Positions 13,177-25,075 are shown, counted from the first letter of the stretch. The stretch: DNA of 64,000 nt from Arabidopsis thaliana (GCF_000001735.4 NC_003075.7:14199001-14263000), one strand, 5' to 3'. Notes: generated by a model not told the origin, from the letters alone. Numbers and translations are program-made.

Positions 13177-14518
13177 TTAAGCTGATGGAGTGTGGCTCTG
13201 ACTGTTGATCAATCCGTACTGTAGAAGAACAAGAATATAATGACAAATCAATTCACAAGCTTAAATCTTTGGTACTAAGTTCAAAATCAAACGACCAAGA
13301 AACTTAGTTTTTTTTACCTTCTCTCTGATTCGGGACCTCCAGTTGTCAATATTGCTTGATCCAGAAGATGTCTGGTTTGCCTGTGGACCAAGAAGATTGT
13401 CTCGTGCTCTACTCATCGGATTCTCAAAATCATCTTCATCATCAAGCTCTGATTGCCGAGGTGAAACCATAGCTCTCAAAACCAAAGCCAGTAGCAATGA
13501 CAGTAACTGAAACACATACTCACATATGAATACTGAGTGAATCATGAATGAACTCAAAGGCACCAAAATCAGTTAGTTAGTTACCTGGATGGCTACCACA
13601 ACAATTCCGACCCATTTGCAAATATCGATGTTTTCTTCGATGAAAGCTCGAAGACTATTGAGTTCTCCAGTTGGATCATAAGGAAGATCCTACAGAAACA
13701 AAAGTCCAGACCGTTAAACAGAACACACAAGACACAAGCTTCAACTGTAAAAAAAAAAACACCTCACCTTCTCCCAGTGACGGTCAATCACTATGAATCC
13801 CACTAGAGCTGCTTCGATAATGATTAAAAGAGTTTTGAGAATTGAATACTAAGACCTATCAAGGATTAAACATCACAACTGAATAGTATTAACAGAAACA
13901 TATAGGTGCAGTCTATATATAAAAGGATACGAAACACAAGCAACATCCATTGATAGCTTCAGCTGCAATGAAACCAATGATAGTGACAATGCAGACCAAA
14001 ATCCCAATCGCCATGAAACAGTAGATAAACCTACATTGAATTTGAAACCAAACCAAATCAATTCATTGGAACATTCCTTCAAACATCAAACAGTGTCTTA
14101 GCTTAACGCTTTGTCCTTTTTCAACAAGATTAGTCAAACTAGGCATAGATTTGAATCGAAAACCATAAAAATGGAAACTTTTTCAATACCATGGAGCAGG
14201 AAGATCTAAAGAACGGAGATTGAAACCCGAATCTCCACCACCAGACCCGAGAACGATACCCGATACGAAATCGATCGGATTCTTCAAAGAATCAGAAACA
14301 CTGTTGATCTCAATTATTGAATTAGAGAAGGAATAAGAAGAATCCGGTGATGAAGCTGCCGGAGGCTGAGACGGAGGAGGGTCAACGGGAACGTGATGAT
14401 TGTATTGATCGAGCATCCAAATCGAGTAGATTATGATTGATATACCGATGAAAGCTTGGAGAAAATTAAGGATCTTGAGAATCGAAGCGAACGAGACATG
14501 GCAACAATTGTGTCGCAT
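13177..14518 (-). CDS. Tetraspanin family protein (TOM2A-like)
   Basis: Six exons on the minus strand: 14518-14190, 14030-13931, 13848-13768, 13689-13585, 13506-13318 and 13218-13177; 281 residues, all junctions in frame. The N-terminus [10 protein letters not shown] leads into a first membrane helix. A Pro/Ser-rich extracellular part follows, then helices in exon 2 ([16 protein letters not shown]), exon 3 ([15 protein letters not shown]) and exons 4-5 ([22 protein letters not shown]). The cytoplasmic tail is acidic ([11 protein letters not shown]). Four helices with a Cys pair (GCCLC) after the second fit a tetraspanin of the TOM2A-like plant group, which organise membrane domains; TOM2A itself supports tobamovirus replication. 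No function can be given for this member from sequence. Two ATGGGCT boxes lie about 240 bp upstream. Confidence 0.88.
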
Positions 14519-15800
14519 TTTTTCTATCACGATTCTTGATATCGAAATCAAACTTCTGAGCAGCGATCGCCGAAGGAAGAGTCTTTGATGATTTCGGACA
14601 AAACAGAAAAATGTTGTTTTGACAGATAGGATATATTCCGAAGCTTACTAATTAATCATTAACGAAAATTTATTAATTAACGAAAATTTTCATTATCATT
14701 AATGTAATAGTTCAAAATTTTGATATAGTTGATGAGGCCAAACAAACTAAATGGGCTAGAATTCGAATAAATGGGCTTAGGGTCAGGAAAGCTCATTGTG
14801 AAGAGACTTCCCGCTTCAGAAGTTCAAGTTCAAGTGATGGGGGGACTCAGGTTAGAGATATTTGAGACTTGAAGTGATGCAAAAGGTACAGCTCATGATG
14901 ATTGTATTGTGATGATGATAATGGTATGAATATGATGATGAGAATTAAGTATGCATGTGAATGTTAGATGACTGAAAAAGATAGACAACCACTTATATAA
15001 CTAACCAACAACATTTTAGGCTTTCCTCTTTCTCTCTCTCTGTTTTTATTTATTGATTTTTGGGTACACTAATGTTTAAATCTGTCTCTTTAATTGGACG
15101 GCCTAGCATTCTTAGATCTCTCGATACTGTTTTACCAATAAAACCATATTCAGAGGTGTCATTTTGTCATGTGTATTTGTTGTTTTTCCCCATGTATCAC
15201 GTAAATGAATGGTACATTTAGGGGTGATTACTTCAAACTTTCATTTTTTTCTGAACAAAATGAAAACCAAGGAAATCATGAGTTCACACCCGGATTAATA
15301 GGAGTATTTTGGAATCGAATTGAAATTGCAGTTGAATTTGAACTTTGGACTATATCCACAAAAGTAAACTAGGTACCACTAAACCATTAAAATTTTGTTG
15401 AATTTGTTGGTTTTAGGCAAATGTTTGAGTTTTATGATTTCAGTGCAACTTTTATAAGGACATAAATATCTATTTAATTAGTCCATAACTAAAAGTAGCA
15501 AAGTTGTAAGATATTACAGATTCTAAAAGTCATTTTGTAAGACATAAATATATCATACCTTTTTAATATGCTGAAACATGTCAGAACAAAATTTATAAGT
15601 ATCAAAATGGATTATCAATCTTTAATTTATAAAATTAACTGAATAAATTGGAACTTTATTAGACTTTCAATTAAGTTGTCCTTTTAAAAATATTTTCAAT
15701 TAAAGATGATTTTTTTTTTGTCAAACAAAATCCATGCATGATGGATAATATTAAATCCAAAATCTTTTTTTTGATTACCCACGCCTAATCTAAAAATTCC
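14519..15800. other. Intergenic, no gene seen
   Basis: This holds the tetraspanin promoter, including two TGGGCT site II-like boxes near 14752 and 14771, and GATGAT-rich simple sequence around 14896-14942. The remainder is AT-rich with no supported ORF. Confidence 0.5.
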
Positions 15801-15809
15801 TATATCCCA

Positions 15810-15818
15810 TATATATAT
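15810..15818 (+). promoter_or_regulatory. TATA box of the small B3-like gene
   Basis: The run TATATATAT lies about 55 bp upstream of the ATG at 15871. An in-frame ATG at 15817 lies inside this run, so a transcript starting about 30 bp downstream could not use it. That favours 15871 as the start. Confidence 0.5.
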
Positions 15819-15870
15819 GTGTGTATGTTACATAATATCCATCAGAGAAATCAACATAAACCAAAAAGTG

Positions 15871-16233
15871 ATGGATAACAAAACATCTTTGTGGAAGATA
15901 AGGAAGATCTTAACAGAGAAAAGTGATGGTTGGTTGGACTTTGATAATAACAACGATATCGAGAATCATATTTTGAGAAGTTTGGGCGAATCCATAATTA
16001 GTAGAGTGAAAAAAGACTCTATAAAGATAAAGATCGACGATTATGATACAGGGAGCCAGCACGAGGTAACCTTCGGGTATAATCATGAATCTGATACATA
16101 TTACATTGGATCATTATGGAGATTGAAGGAGCTTGCTGCTGGAGATGAAATAGGATTGTTTTACGATCCTATTTCAAAGAATTTGTGTTTCTCTGTGTTG
16201 AAACAAGCAAAATCCTGCTTGATCAAAAAATGA
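15871..16233 (+). CDS. Small B3/DUF313-like protein
   Basis: A single-exon ORF of 120 residues. It opens with LWKIRKILTEKSDG and closes with LAAGDEIGLFYDP followed by LCFSVL. This pattern matches the plant DUF313 branch of B3 DNA-binding domains, where WKI-K-LT-SD at the front and GDEIGL-WDP with FSVL at the back are typical. The ORF is essentially one bare domain, shorter than most family members, and the middle strand region is divergent (ESDTYYIGSLWRLK). The family is Brassicaceae-rich and fast evolving. DNA binding and nuclear location are inferred. It may be a functional short gene or a degraded copy that kept its frame. Confidence 0.65.
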   Translation: MDNKTSLWKIRKILTEKSDGWLDFDNNNDIENHILRSLGESIISRVKKDSIKIKIDDYDTGSQHEVTFGYNHESDTYYIGSLWRLKELAAGDEIGLFYDPISKNLCFSVLKQAKSCLIKK

Positions 16234-16602
16234 AATAAGCAAAACCCTGATGATCACAACTTGTTTAATTATGGTTAATTATACAGCATAGTAATTAATA
16301 AGATCTTGTTTGAAAGGACATATATAAGAATATGTATCGACGATAATCATTTCTATATATTAATAAATATACAAGTTTTGACATTTCACTTTTGTTCCTC
16401 TTAAATATGACACCTTGTTTCTCACCATTAGATCGACCGACGACATAAGTAATAACATTTATTACATACACCAAAAAAACAAGCAAATCATTAATACAAT
16501 TTTCCATTAGTGTATATAACAAACAAGAGACTAATCTTTTCTTTAACATTTCATAGTATTACAAAACAACGCCAAAAGTCAAAAGGTTTCGCTTTCTAGA
16601 TC
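16234..16602. other. Intergenic between B3-like and GDSL genes
   Basis: AT-rich 369-bp spacer, holding a 3' end and the short promoter of the lipase gene. No coding sequence was seen. Confidence 0.5.
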
Positions 16603-18159
16603 ATGTCCACATTTCTCCTAACATGGATTATTATGACCGTCGCGTTAAGCGTAACGCTTTTTCTTATGCCGCAACAAACAAATGCGGCTAGAGCGTTCTT
16701 CGTGTTTGGCGACTCACTCGTGGACAGTGGTAATAACAATTACTTAGTCACCACTGCTCGTGCCGATTCTCCACCGTATGGAATCGATTATCCGACTGGT
16801 CGACCAACCGGTCGTTTCTCCAACGGCTTGAACCTCCCTGACATCATCAGTACGATCACGTTTTCAGTTACTTAATTCTCTCTTTTTCTTTATATATCTT
16901 TTGGTGATATTGCTTGGTGGTTTTTTTAGGTGAACAAATTGGATCTGAGCCTACATTACCAATTCTTAGCCCTGAACTCACTGGAGAGAAGCTATTGATC
17001 GGAGCTAACTTTGCCTCTGCCGGCATTGGAATTCTCAACGATACTGGCGTTCAATTTGTAAGTCGTTTACCGCGTTTAATTTTTATATGAAATTTGACTA
17101 AGGTGTATACAATTTTACATTCATTCAAAAAAAAAAAAATTGATTAAACTCCAAAGTAAAGCTTCATTTTAAAATATAAATATTTTTAGTTGAAAAATGT
17201 CTAAACTATTTTGGACTCCAGTCTAATCTTTTTTTTGTGTGGTAATTTATTGCAGTTGAACATACTAAGGATCGGTAGGCAATTCGAGCTGTTCCAAGAG
17301 TATCAAGAGAGAGTGAGTGAGATTATAGGTTCAGACAAAACGCAACAGCTTGTAAATGGGGCTCTCGTCCTCATGACTCTCGGCGGCAATGATTTCGTCA
17401 ACAACTACTTCTTCCCCATCTCTACTAGAAGACGCCAATCATCTCTCGGTGAATTTAGCCAGCTTCTCATCTCCGAATACAAGAAAATCCTGACGGTATA
17501 TATATATGGTTTCTTGGTTTACACGTTAGGTTTACACGTTAGGTTTACACATTAGGTTTATAGAGTTATATTTATCACGTTCTTCTACTTATGTGATACA
17601 GAGTCTTTATGAGTTGGGAGCAAGGAGGGTGATGGTGACGGGAACAGGACCTTTGGGTTGCGTACCAGCGGAGCTTGCCTCATCGGGAAGTGTGAATGGA
17701 GAATGTGCACCCGAGGCGCAACAGGCTGCAGCAATCTTCAATCCTCTTTTAGTTCAAATGCTTCAAGGACTTAACCGTGAGATTGGTTCTGATGTTTTCA
17801 TCGGGGCTAATGCCTTTAACACGAATGCGGATTTCATCAACAATCCCCAAAGATTTGGTGAGTACTCTTAATTGGTAAATTTGTCTCATGATTCATTTTT
17901 AGACCTAATTTGATACATTTTCATAGGTTTTGTGACGTCAAAAGTAGCATGTTGTGGACAAGGAGCATACAACGGGCAAGGCGTTTGCACCCCATTGTCG
18001 ACTTTATGCTCTGACCGCAATGCCTATGCTTTCTGGGACCCTTTCCACCCGACCGAGAAAGCCACCCGACTCATCGTCCAACAAATCATGACTGGTTCGG
18101 TTGAGTACATGAACCCCATGAACCTTAGTACTATTATGGCTTTAGACTCCAGAATATAA
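16603..18159 (+). CDS. Secreted GDSL esterase/lipase
   Basis: Five exons: 16603-16849, 16930-17057, 17256-17495, 17602-17857 and 17927-18159; 367 residues. The first ~28 residues form a hydrophobic signal peptide ending near TNAARA. Block I is [11 protein letters not shown] with the nucleophile Ser38, block II is in exon 2 ([11 protein letters not shown]), block III is GGNDFVNNY, and block V is DPFHPTEKA with the catalytic Asp and His. All SGNH residues are present, so an active hydrolase in the extracellular space is likely. Substrates for this plant family (cutin, xylan or lipid esters) differ by member and cannot be told here. Intron 3 holds a small tandem repeat. The protein corresponds to the one I recall as At4g28780. 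Confidence 0.93.
17521..17559 (+). repeat. 13-bp tandem repeat in lipase intron
   Basis: Three head-to-tail copies of a 13-bp unit ACACGTTAGGTTT, the third with one change (G to A). It sits in intron 3 of the GDSL gene, 25 bp after the donor. Confidence 0.85.
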
Positions 18160-19391
18160 TTAAGGATGCAATCTTTTACAGAATCTATTTCCAGTTTTTC
18201 TCGTATGATAAAATATCGCGAGTCTGCCAAACAATGGTAAGGAACTAAGGATTCTATTTTTCCAAATTATGGTTTTCTTAGTTTCTCTCTAATGCTAATG
18301 GGGAGTCTCTGTCTCGGCTCTGTCTTTTCTGTTATGTTTCAATTTTGTGGTTAGTTGCCACTTCTTTCTTACGAAGGCTTTATAAAACTTTGTCAATTTT
18401 ACACTCTATTTTCTTTATAAATACTTCGCACAAATATCAGTTGAAGTGTTTATATTTTCTAAGATTATGAGCCTACGATATAACGTAAACCGTAAGGTTT
18501 TGAATGGCTAACATCACTCCATGTCGAAAGAAATATTTATTACGTTTAATATCATTGCTGAAGTGTGGACGTTTTCAATATTCATAATGACATCATCACC
18601 CTCGGCATCAACTCTTTTGTCACTATTCATAGCCTACGTACTCCATTTTTGGTGTCTTTGATGGCTCCACATGAGCATACATATGGGAGCAAGCAAGGAA
18701 ATATCAATTTTTTGTAATTTTTGTTTTGTTTTGTTTCATCTACTATCATTTTCAAAGAAATCGAAAAGAAAACCACTGCAGAGCCAATATCTAAATGTTT
18801 ATTGATGTTGTACTACACTCAGAGAGATTTGCTTAAGAATGAAGTTTACCTCATTCTTCTTTTTGGATGCTTTTGTTTAAACAAACGTACCAGTTTGCTC
18901 GTACAAAATCATAGATATGTCCATTGATGTACTACATTAAGACAAGAATAACAACAAAAAAAGCCTTCGTGGTGAGTGATGACGTCTCTAGGAGGCTCGT
19001 AGTAGTATATCCCACTAAAGGACGTTTTACTTCAGGTCAGAGCTTATCTTAGCACAAAATTCGGAGAAAAAGTAATCAGTTGAAGAAACTAACTCACCAC
19101 TATAGGCCAAAACACCATTATAAAATATTCAGTTTCTTGGAGCTTTGTGGTTTAAACGAGTCAAAAGGCTACGACAAATGTTTAGTTTCCTTTTCTTTTA
19201 AGGGACATTTTAACAAATTCACAATTATTTTTTTCTGATGAAAGTGGACAAGTCACAAATGTCCATATGAGTTTCTGGGCGACTTCTATCAGAATTTTTG
19301 TTCATAATTTTTTTTATTGTATCAAGGGATGACTTGGAAACCGAAGATGCTTATATTATCCCATGATCTAATCTCACCAGAAAAATACATC
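18160..19391. other. Intergenic, bHLH023 promoter
   Basis: The 3' UTR of the lipase gene and 1 kb upstream of bHLH023. A segment near 19048-19082 (TTAGCACAAAATTC then AATCAG) recurs upstream of bHLH119 (25942-25972), showing that promoter DNA was duplicated with the genes. No other gene was seen. Confidence 0.5.
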
Positions 19392-21173
19392 ATGTAAGTT
19401 CATTTTCGAATTTCTTTCTCTCTTACTTGCATGTTTATTCCAATATGAGGTGTATATTTTAGTGGTTTTGGTTTTGTTTGAGTTTAGGGGTGAAGATGAT
19501 ATCGTGGAGCTCTTAGGGAAGAGCAGCCAAGTAGTTACAAGTAGCCAGACACAAACACCCTCTTGCGATCCTCCTCTCATTCTCCGGGGCAGCGGAAGCG
19601 GGGACGGAGAAGGAAATGGTCCTCTACCGCAGCCTCCGCCTCCCCTGTACCATCAGCAGAGTCTCTTTATCCAAGAAGACGAAATGGCTTCTTGGCTTCA
19701 CCAGCCTAATCGCCAAGATTATCTCTACTCCCAACTTCTTTACTCCGGAGTAGCCTCGACTCACCCGCAAAGTTTGGCCTCCCTAGAACCACCACCACCA
19801 CCTAGGGCTCAGTACATTCTGGCGGCGGATAGACCGACCGGTCATATTTTGGCCGAGAGAAGGGCGGAGAATTTTATGAATATCTCGAGGCAAAGAGGGA
19901 ACATATTTCTTGGCGGTGTTGAAGCTGTACCGTCGAACTCGACCCTGTTGTCTTCAGCCACTGAATCAATACCAGCGACTCACGGCACCGAGAGTCGAGC
20001 AACAGTCACTGGCGGAGTATCTCGTACTTTTGCAGTTCCTGGTCTTGGTCCGAGGGGAAAGGCGGTGGCGATTGAGACGGCGGGAACACAATCTTGGGGG
20101 TTGTGCAAGGCCGAAACAGAGCCGGTTCAGAGACAACCAGCGACGGAGACGGATATCACCGATGAACGGAAGAGAAAAACGAGAGAGGAAACAAATGTCG
20201 AAAACCAGGTGAGTCAGAGCTCCCATATATAGGTTAACTTTACGCAAACATGTCAGCGCGTGTTAGTCACTTGACTCGTGCAGTTTAGCAGTTGAAGCTT
20301 AATTTGTATCTTTCTGTTTCTTGGCGTACAGGGAACTGAAGAAGCTCGTGATTCGACGTCTAGTAAGAGGTCACGAGCTGCAATAATGCATAAACTCTCC
20401 GAAAGGGTTCTTATGCTTCCATTGGAATTTCAAGATTCTGAGTTTGAATAATGGACTATCTGTTTCATCTCCTTTAAAACTTGTTTTTTTTTTGTTAAAC
20501 AGAGACGGAGACAAAAGATTAACGAGATGATGAAGGCTTTGCAAGAACTCCTTCCTCGCTGCACAAAGGTTATTACAGTTTCTTTTTTAATTAACTAGTT
20601 GTTATTTAACTTTAACGTTGATTCTGATTCTGTGTCTACTCTGATCAGACTGATAGATCTTCCATGCTGGATGATGTTATAGAGTACGTGAAATCTCTAC
20701 AGAGCCAAATACAGGTATGTCCTCAAAAACAGAATGTGAGTTTGAACATGGAAACAGTTTGAATGTCCGCAGATTCATTTCCTGGAAGATTTATAAAGTT
20801 TAGATGAGATGGCCTAATAGCCCTGTTCTTGAGGTCTTTGCTTCCCAAATTTTGTAGGGTAAACATTTAAGGATCTTTAGGTCATGAGTGAGATTTCATA
20901 TCTGAATCGAGGTTTTTATGCCAGATGTTCTCAATGGGACATGTTATGATTCCACCGATGATGTATGCGGGGAATATACAACAACAGTACATGCCCCACA
21001 TGGCCATGGGTATGAATCGGCCTCCTGCATTCATACCTTTCCCTAGGCAGGCTCATATGGCGGAAGGTGTAGGTCCTGTTGATTTATTTAGAGAGAATGA
21101 AGAAACAGAGCAAGAGACAATGTCTCTTCTCCTTAGAGAAGACAAAAGAACAAAACAGAAAATGTTTTCTTGA
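19392..21173 (+). CDS. bHLH023: PIF-type bHLH transcription factor
   Basis: Six coding exons: AT of the start codon at 19392-19393, then 19488-20208, 20332-20406, 20503-20568, 20649-20714 and 20925-21173; 392 residues. The start codon is split AT|G by the first intron, giving MGEDDIVELL. The bHLH domain spans exons 3-5: MHKLSERRRRQKINEMM, LQELLPRC, then SSMLDDVIEYVKSLQSQIQ. The H-E-R basic residues needed for E-box/G-box contact are present. The N-terminal ELLGKSSQVV corresponds to the phytochrome-B-binding APB motif of PIFs, but Trp and Gly are replaced. The last 31 residues, from the Val at 21078, and the stop are encoded by an inserted solo LTR. The original 3' coding part lies downstream as a remnant. 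A nuclear role in light or growth signalling is inferred from the PIF family. Confidence 0.88.
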
Positions 21174-21389
21174 ACTGAAACTTGTTAGTTCTTTTATTAA
21201 GACAAGACACACTCTTATATACATGTTCACATAACTACTCTACGTTGGTAACAGTTGTAACTTCTCCAACAAGTTACGTCTCTTACTCGCCTCCTTTCGT
21301 AGTCACATGACGTCCGTTGACTTAACATACAAACTATAACATATATGATATTACAAGATTTAATCATGGACTCAATTCTCAACAGGTCC
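21072..21389. mobile_element. Solo LTR with 5-bp target duplication
   Basis: The element occupies 21077-21384 (308 bp). It begins TGTTGA and ends TCAACA, the classic inverted ends of a retrotransposon LTR, and is flanked by a perfect 5-bp direct repeat GGTCC (21072-21076 and 21385-21389). A TATA-like TTATATAC lies near 21215. No internal gag/pol sequence is present, so it is a solo LTR left by LTR-LTR recombination. The paralogues bHLH056, 119 and 127 read straight through the same site, which confirms the insertion point inside a coding exon. The family is not identified; 5-bp duplication fits copia or gypsy types. Confidence 0.9.
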
Positions 21390-21736
21390 ATCATCATATC
21401 CACCACCGCGCTACCCTTTTCCAAACATTCAGACCTTTGACCCATCCAGAATTCGTTTACAAAGTCCGCAGCCTAATCTGGTGTCGAACCAACCTCAGAT
21501 GAATCCCTATAGCCAGTTTGTTGGTCACCACCGGATCCAACAACCTCGTCCTCCATTGCAGGTAATTCTTCACCAGTATCCCATTGTGCTTATTCCTCTC
21601 TGTCCCTACGAACGCTTACAAGATCCTTTTCTAAAAAAAAATGTTTTTATAGAGTCAAACAAGACCACAGGTGAGTTTCAGCCAAGCAAGTAGTAGCAAA
21701 GAACCTGATGATCAGGACAACAAACCAACAAGTTAG
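21385..21736 (+). pseudogene. Displaced 3' coding remnant of bHLH023
   Basis: The sequence after the LTR continues the reading found in paralogues (PPPRYPFPNIQTFDPSR, then NQPQMNPYSQFVGHH). It is open from the target duplication to the donor at 21562, and again from 21653 to a TAG at 21734-21736 in the same splice arrangement. It is cut off by the stop codon within the LTR unless the LTR is spliced out. The frame is still undamaged, suggesting a recent insertion or continued use. Confidence 0.75.
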
Positions 21737-22537
21737 TACGAATCAGGGAATAAAGGCTTTTCTTGCTAGATAAGTTAATAGTCAAGATTGTGAATTTCAA
21801 TGGGTAAAGTCATCCTACGTTCACAGTCTCACAGATAAATTTATAACACATTTAATAATAGATTTTTTAGAAATTTGCAAAATTAAGGGATAGATTTGGC
21901 ACAAACTCATTAACGTCACACAAAATATGTAAAAAAATTAAAAGGACGAGGCAGAAAAAGATCATGTTGTTTTCTAACGTCGATACAAAAAACTCTGATC
22001 AAGTTCTCTTTAGATGTTTTTGTTTATTAAAAAAAGAATGCCAAAAGAGTCGACGCATAGAGTAATGACATCATTGTGGATGCTGAAAACGTCATGGTAT
22101 GCATAAAGACACACTTCCGAGAGTGATAGAGAGCTTATCCTATATATGCTCCTAAAATAGACTTTCTAAAAGCACAGAATTTTATCAATAGAAGGGGAAA
22201 GAAAGAAATAGCGACTCAATGAATCTGGCCCTAAAAGCAATTTATAAACTCTGTTAACTAAGTGGTTTCTTGGAGGTTTCTGGGGTATATAGAAGACAAA
22301 AGTAACTCTTTCTTTTTTGGTTTTTAATAACTCACAACAACAAAAACAAAACAAAAAACCTTTTCATGATAAAAAGGTAACATGTGTTTGGTTTCTCTCA
22401 TACATTTGTTTCTAATCTCAGACATAAATAATTTTTGTTCCCGACTTCAAAACCAACGATGATTATATCATTCCACATTCATTTTCTTCTACTTCTTCCT
22501 TCTCCTTGATCTCATTTCCCTAGAAAATCCATCTATC
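21737..22537. other. Intergenic between bHLH023 and bHLH056
   Basis: AT-rich promoter DNA with segments related to the other upstream regions of this array. No gene was seen. Confidence 0.45.
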
Positions 22538-25075
22538 ATGTAAGTTCCTTTGAGATTCTCTGCTCTTACTTGCAAGTTTTATCTTGACATGTTTGATGAT
22601 TAAGGATTTGGTTTGAGATTAGGGGTGAAGATGATATAGTGGAGCTCTTATGGAAGAGTGGCCAAGTCGTTAGAACCAGTCAAACACAGAGACCCTCCTC
22701 CAATACACCACCATCTCTTCCTCCACCACCCATTCTTCGTGGTAGCGGAAGCGGCAACGGAGAAGAAAATGCCCCGCTTCCACTTCCACAGCCTTCACCT
22801 CCCCTCCATCATCAGAATCTTTTCATTCTGGAAGACGAAATGTCTTCTTGGCTTCACCATTCTCACCCCGGCGTTACGTCCACCCCGGCTTCTTCTGTCT
22901 CCCTGCCACCACCACCCAATGCTCCGTACAGCTCCGGTTTTTTTTTTCCTCTTTTAATTCTCTTACTTTATGCAATTTGATGAGTCTGATGCTAGGGTTT
23001 GGATTTGGTTTGAAATTAGGCGTGAAGATGATATAGTGGAGCTTTTATGGCAAAGCGGCCAAGTAGTTGGAACCAACCAAACACATAGACAATCCTACGA
23101 TCCTCCTCCCATTCTCCGCGGCAGCGGAAGTGGCAGAGGAGAAGAAAATGCTCCCCTTTCACAACCTCCGCCTCACCTGCATCAGCAAAATCTCTTCATT
23201 CAAGAAGGCGAAATGTATTCGTGGCTACACCATTCTTACCGCCAAAACTATTTCTGCTCAGAACTTCTCAACTCCACTCCGGCTACTCACCCGCAAAGTT
23301 CCATCTCTCTGGCACCACGTCAGACTATCGCCACGAGAAGGGCGGAAAACTTTATGAACTTCTCGTGGCTAAGAGGGAACATATTTACCGGCGGTAGAGT
23401 TGATGAAGCTGGACCGTCGTTTTCGGTGGTAAGAGAATCGATGCAGGTAGGCTCGAACACGACCCCCCCTTCTTCTTCTGCCACTGAATCATGTGTAATA
23501 CCAGCTACAGAGGGCACCGCGAGTCGAGTGTCGGGAACTTTGGCAGCTCATGATCTTGGTCGGAAGGGAAAGGCGGTGGCGGTTGAGGCGGCCGGAACAC
23601 CATCTTCAGGAGTGTGCAAGGCCGAAACAGAGCCGGTTCAGATACAACCAGCAACGGAGTCGAAGCTAAAAGCGAGAGAAGAAACCCATGTGAGTTAGTA
23701 CTCCCATAGGTTAACCTAAGCACCCATGTCGGCGGGTGTTACTCACTTTACCGGTGCATTTTATCAGTCAAGGCTTATTTTTTTTTCTTTGTTTCGTGGT
23801 GTACAGGGAACTGAAGAAGCTCGTGGTTCAACGTCTAGAAAGAGATCACGAACTGCAGAAATGCATAACCTCGCCGAAAGGGTTTTTATATTTCCATTGG
23901 AGTTTCAACAATGGACTCTCTGTTTCATTTCCTTTAAAACGTACTTTTGTTTGTAAAACTTGTTTTTGTTTAACAGAGAAGGAGAGAAAAGATCAACGAG
24001 AAGATGAAGACTCTGCAACAACTCATTCCTCGCTGCAACAAGGTCTCCCAAAATTTCTTATATTCCTCGTTGTTTTATTGAACTGAAGGTTGAATCTGAT
24101 TCTGTTTCTACTCTGATCAGTCTACTAAAGTTTCAACGCTGGATGATGCTATCGAGTACGTCAAATCGTTACAGAGCCAAATACAAGTATGCTCTTCAAA
24201 ACAGAATGTGTTTTAAACCAATGGTTCAACATGGAAAGAGTTCATATGTATCTAGTTTTGTTGAGGTTACTAGAGTTATTTTTGGTCTCTATCAACCAGC
24301 GTCTCCGAAGAGTTTGAATGTTTGATGTCCGCAGATTCATCTTCTTGGAAGGGTTATAAAGTTTCTTGGGAGATAAATGCAAATCTTATAAGTCTCTACT
24401 TCGAAACACTGGTACCTCCTTTAGATGGGATGGCCTAATAGCTAATTCCTCTTATTATGCACTGTTCTTGAGGTCTTACTCTTCTGTTTTGCTTCCCAGT
24501 TTACAGGAGGATTATGTATAATATATTAATATCTGAATCGATATTGTTATGTCAGATGATGTCGACGGGACAGGGTATGATGTCGCCAATGATGAATGCC
24601 GGGAATACGCAACAGTTCATGCCCCATATGGCCATGGATATGAACCGACCTCCTCCATTCATACCTTTCCCCGGCACATCTTTTCCTATGCCGGCTCAAA
24701 TGGCAGGTGTAGGTCCATCATATCCAGCACCGCGCTACCCTTTTCCCAACATTCAGACCTTTGACCCATCCAGAGTCCGTTTACCAAGCCCGCAGCCTAA
24801 CCCGGTGTCGAACCAGCCTCAGTTTCCGGCTTACATGAATCCCTATAGCCAGTTTGCTGGTCCCCACCAGTTGCAACAACCTCCTCCTCCTCCATTTCAG
24901 GTAACTCTTTACCATGGTATCCATTGTGTTGTTGCAGGTAATCCTTATGTATGATGATGCTCACAAGATCCTTTTTTAAATATTCTCTTAGGGTCAAACA
25001 ACATCACAACTGAGTTCCGGGCAGGCAAGTAGTAGCAAGGAACCTGAGGATCAGGAGAACCAACCAACAGCTTAG
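22538..25075 (+). CDS. bHLH056: PIF-type bHLH factor with doubled APB-like exon
   Basis: Exons traced: AT at 22538-22539, then 22623-22925, 23020-23689, 23807-23881, 23977-24042, 24121-24186, 24556-24900 and 24992-25075; about 536 residues. The start codon is split by the first intron, as in its neighbours. Exons 2 and 3 are tandem copies of the same N-terminal module: each carries an APB-like motif (ELLWKSGQVV, then ELLWQSGQVV), a GSGSG stretch and an EDEMSSWLHH- or EGEMYSWLHH-type block. The bHLH region is MHNLAERRRREKINEKM, LQQLIPRC, STLDDAIEYVKSLQSQIQ. The C-terminus is rich in Pro, Met and Gln (FIPFPG, YPFPNIQTFDPSR). The donor of exon 2 (CC|GTACAG) lies in formerly coding sequence. Database models may differ in the second half. 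Nuclear; DNA binding inferred. Confidence 0.82.

Noticed and set aside
15817..15870. Upstream in-frame ATG of the B3-like ORF
   Set aside because: It lies inside the TATA-like run, so it is unlikely to be transcribed.
17519..17561. Interstitial telomere repeat
   Set aside because: The unit is 13 bp with TTAGG only by coincidence; it is not TTTAGGG.
20925..21173. LTR-derived tail as an ancestral C-terminus
   Set aside because: The three paralogues continue across the site without it, and the 5-bp target duplication proves insertion.
24549..24764. Alternative-frame ORF over bHLH056 exon 7
   Set aside because: A shadow of the conserved frame, which the paralogues support.
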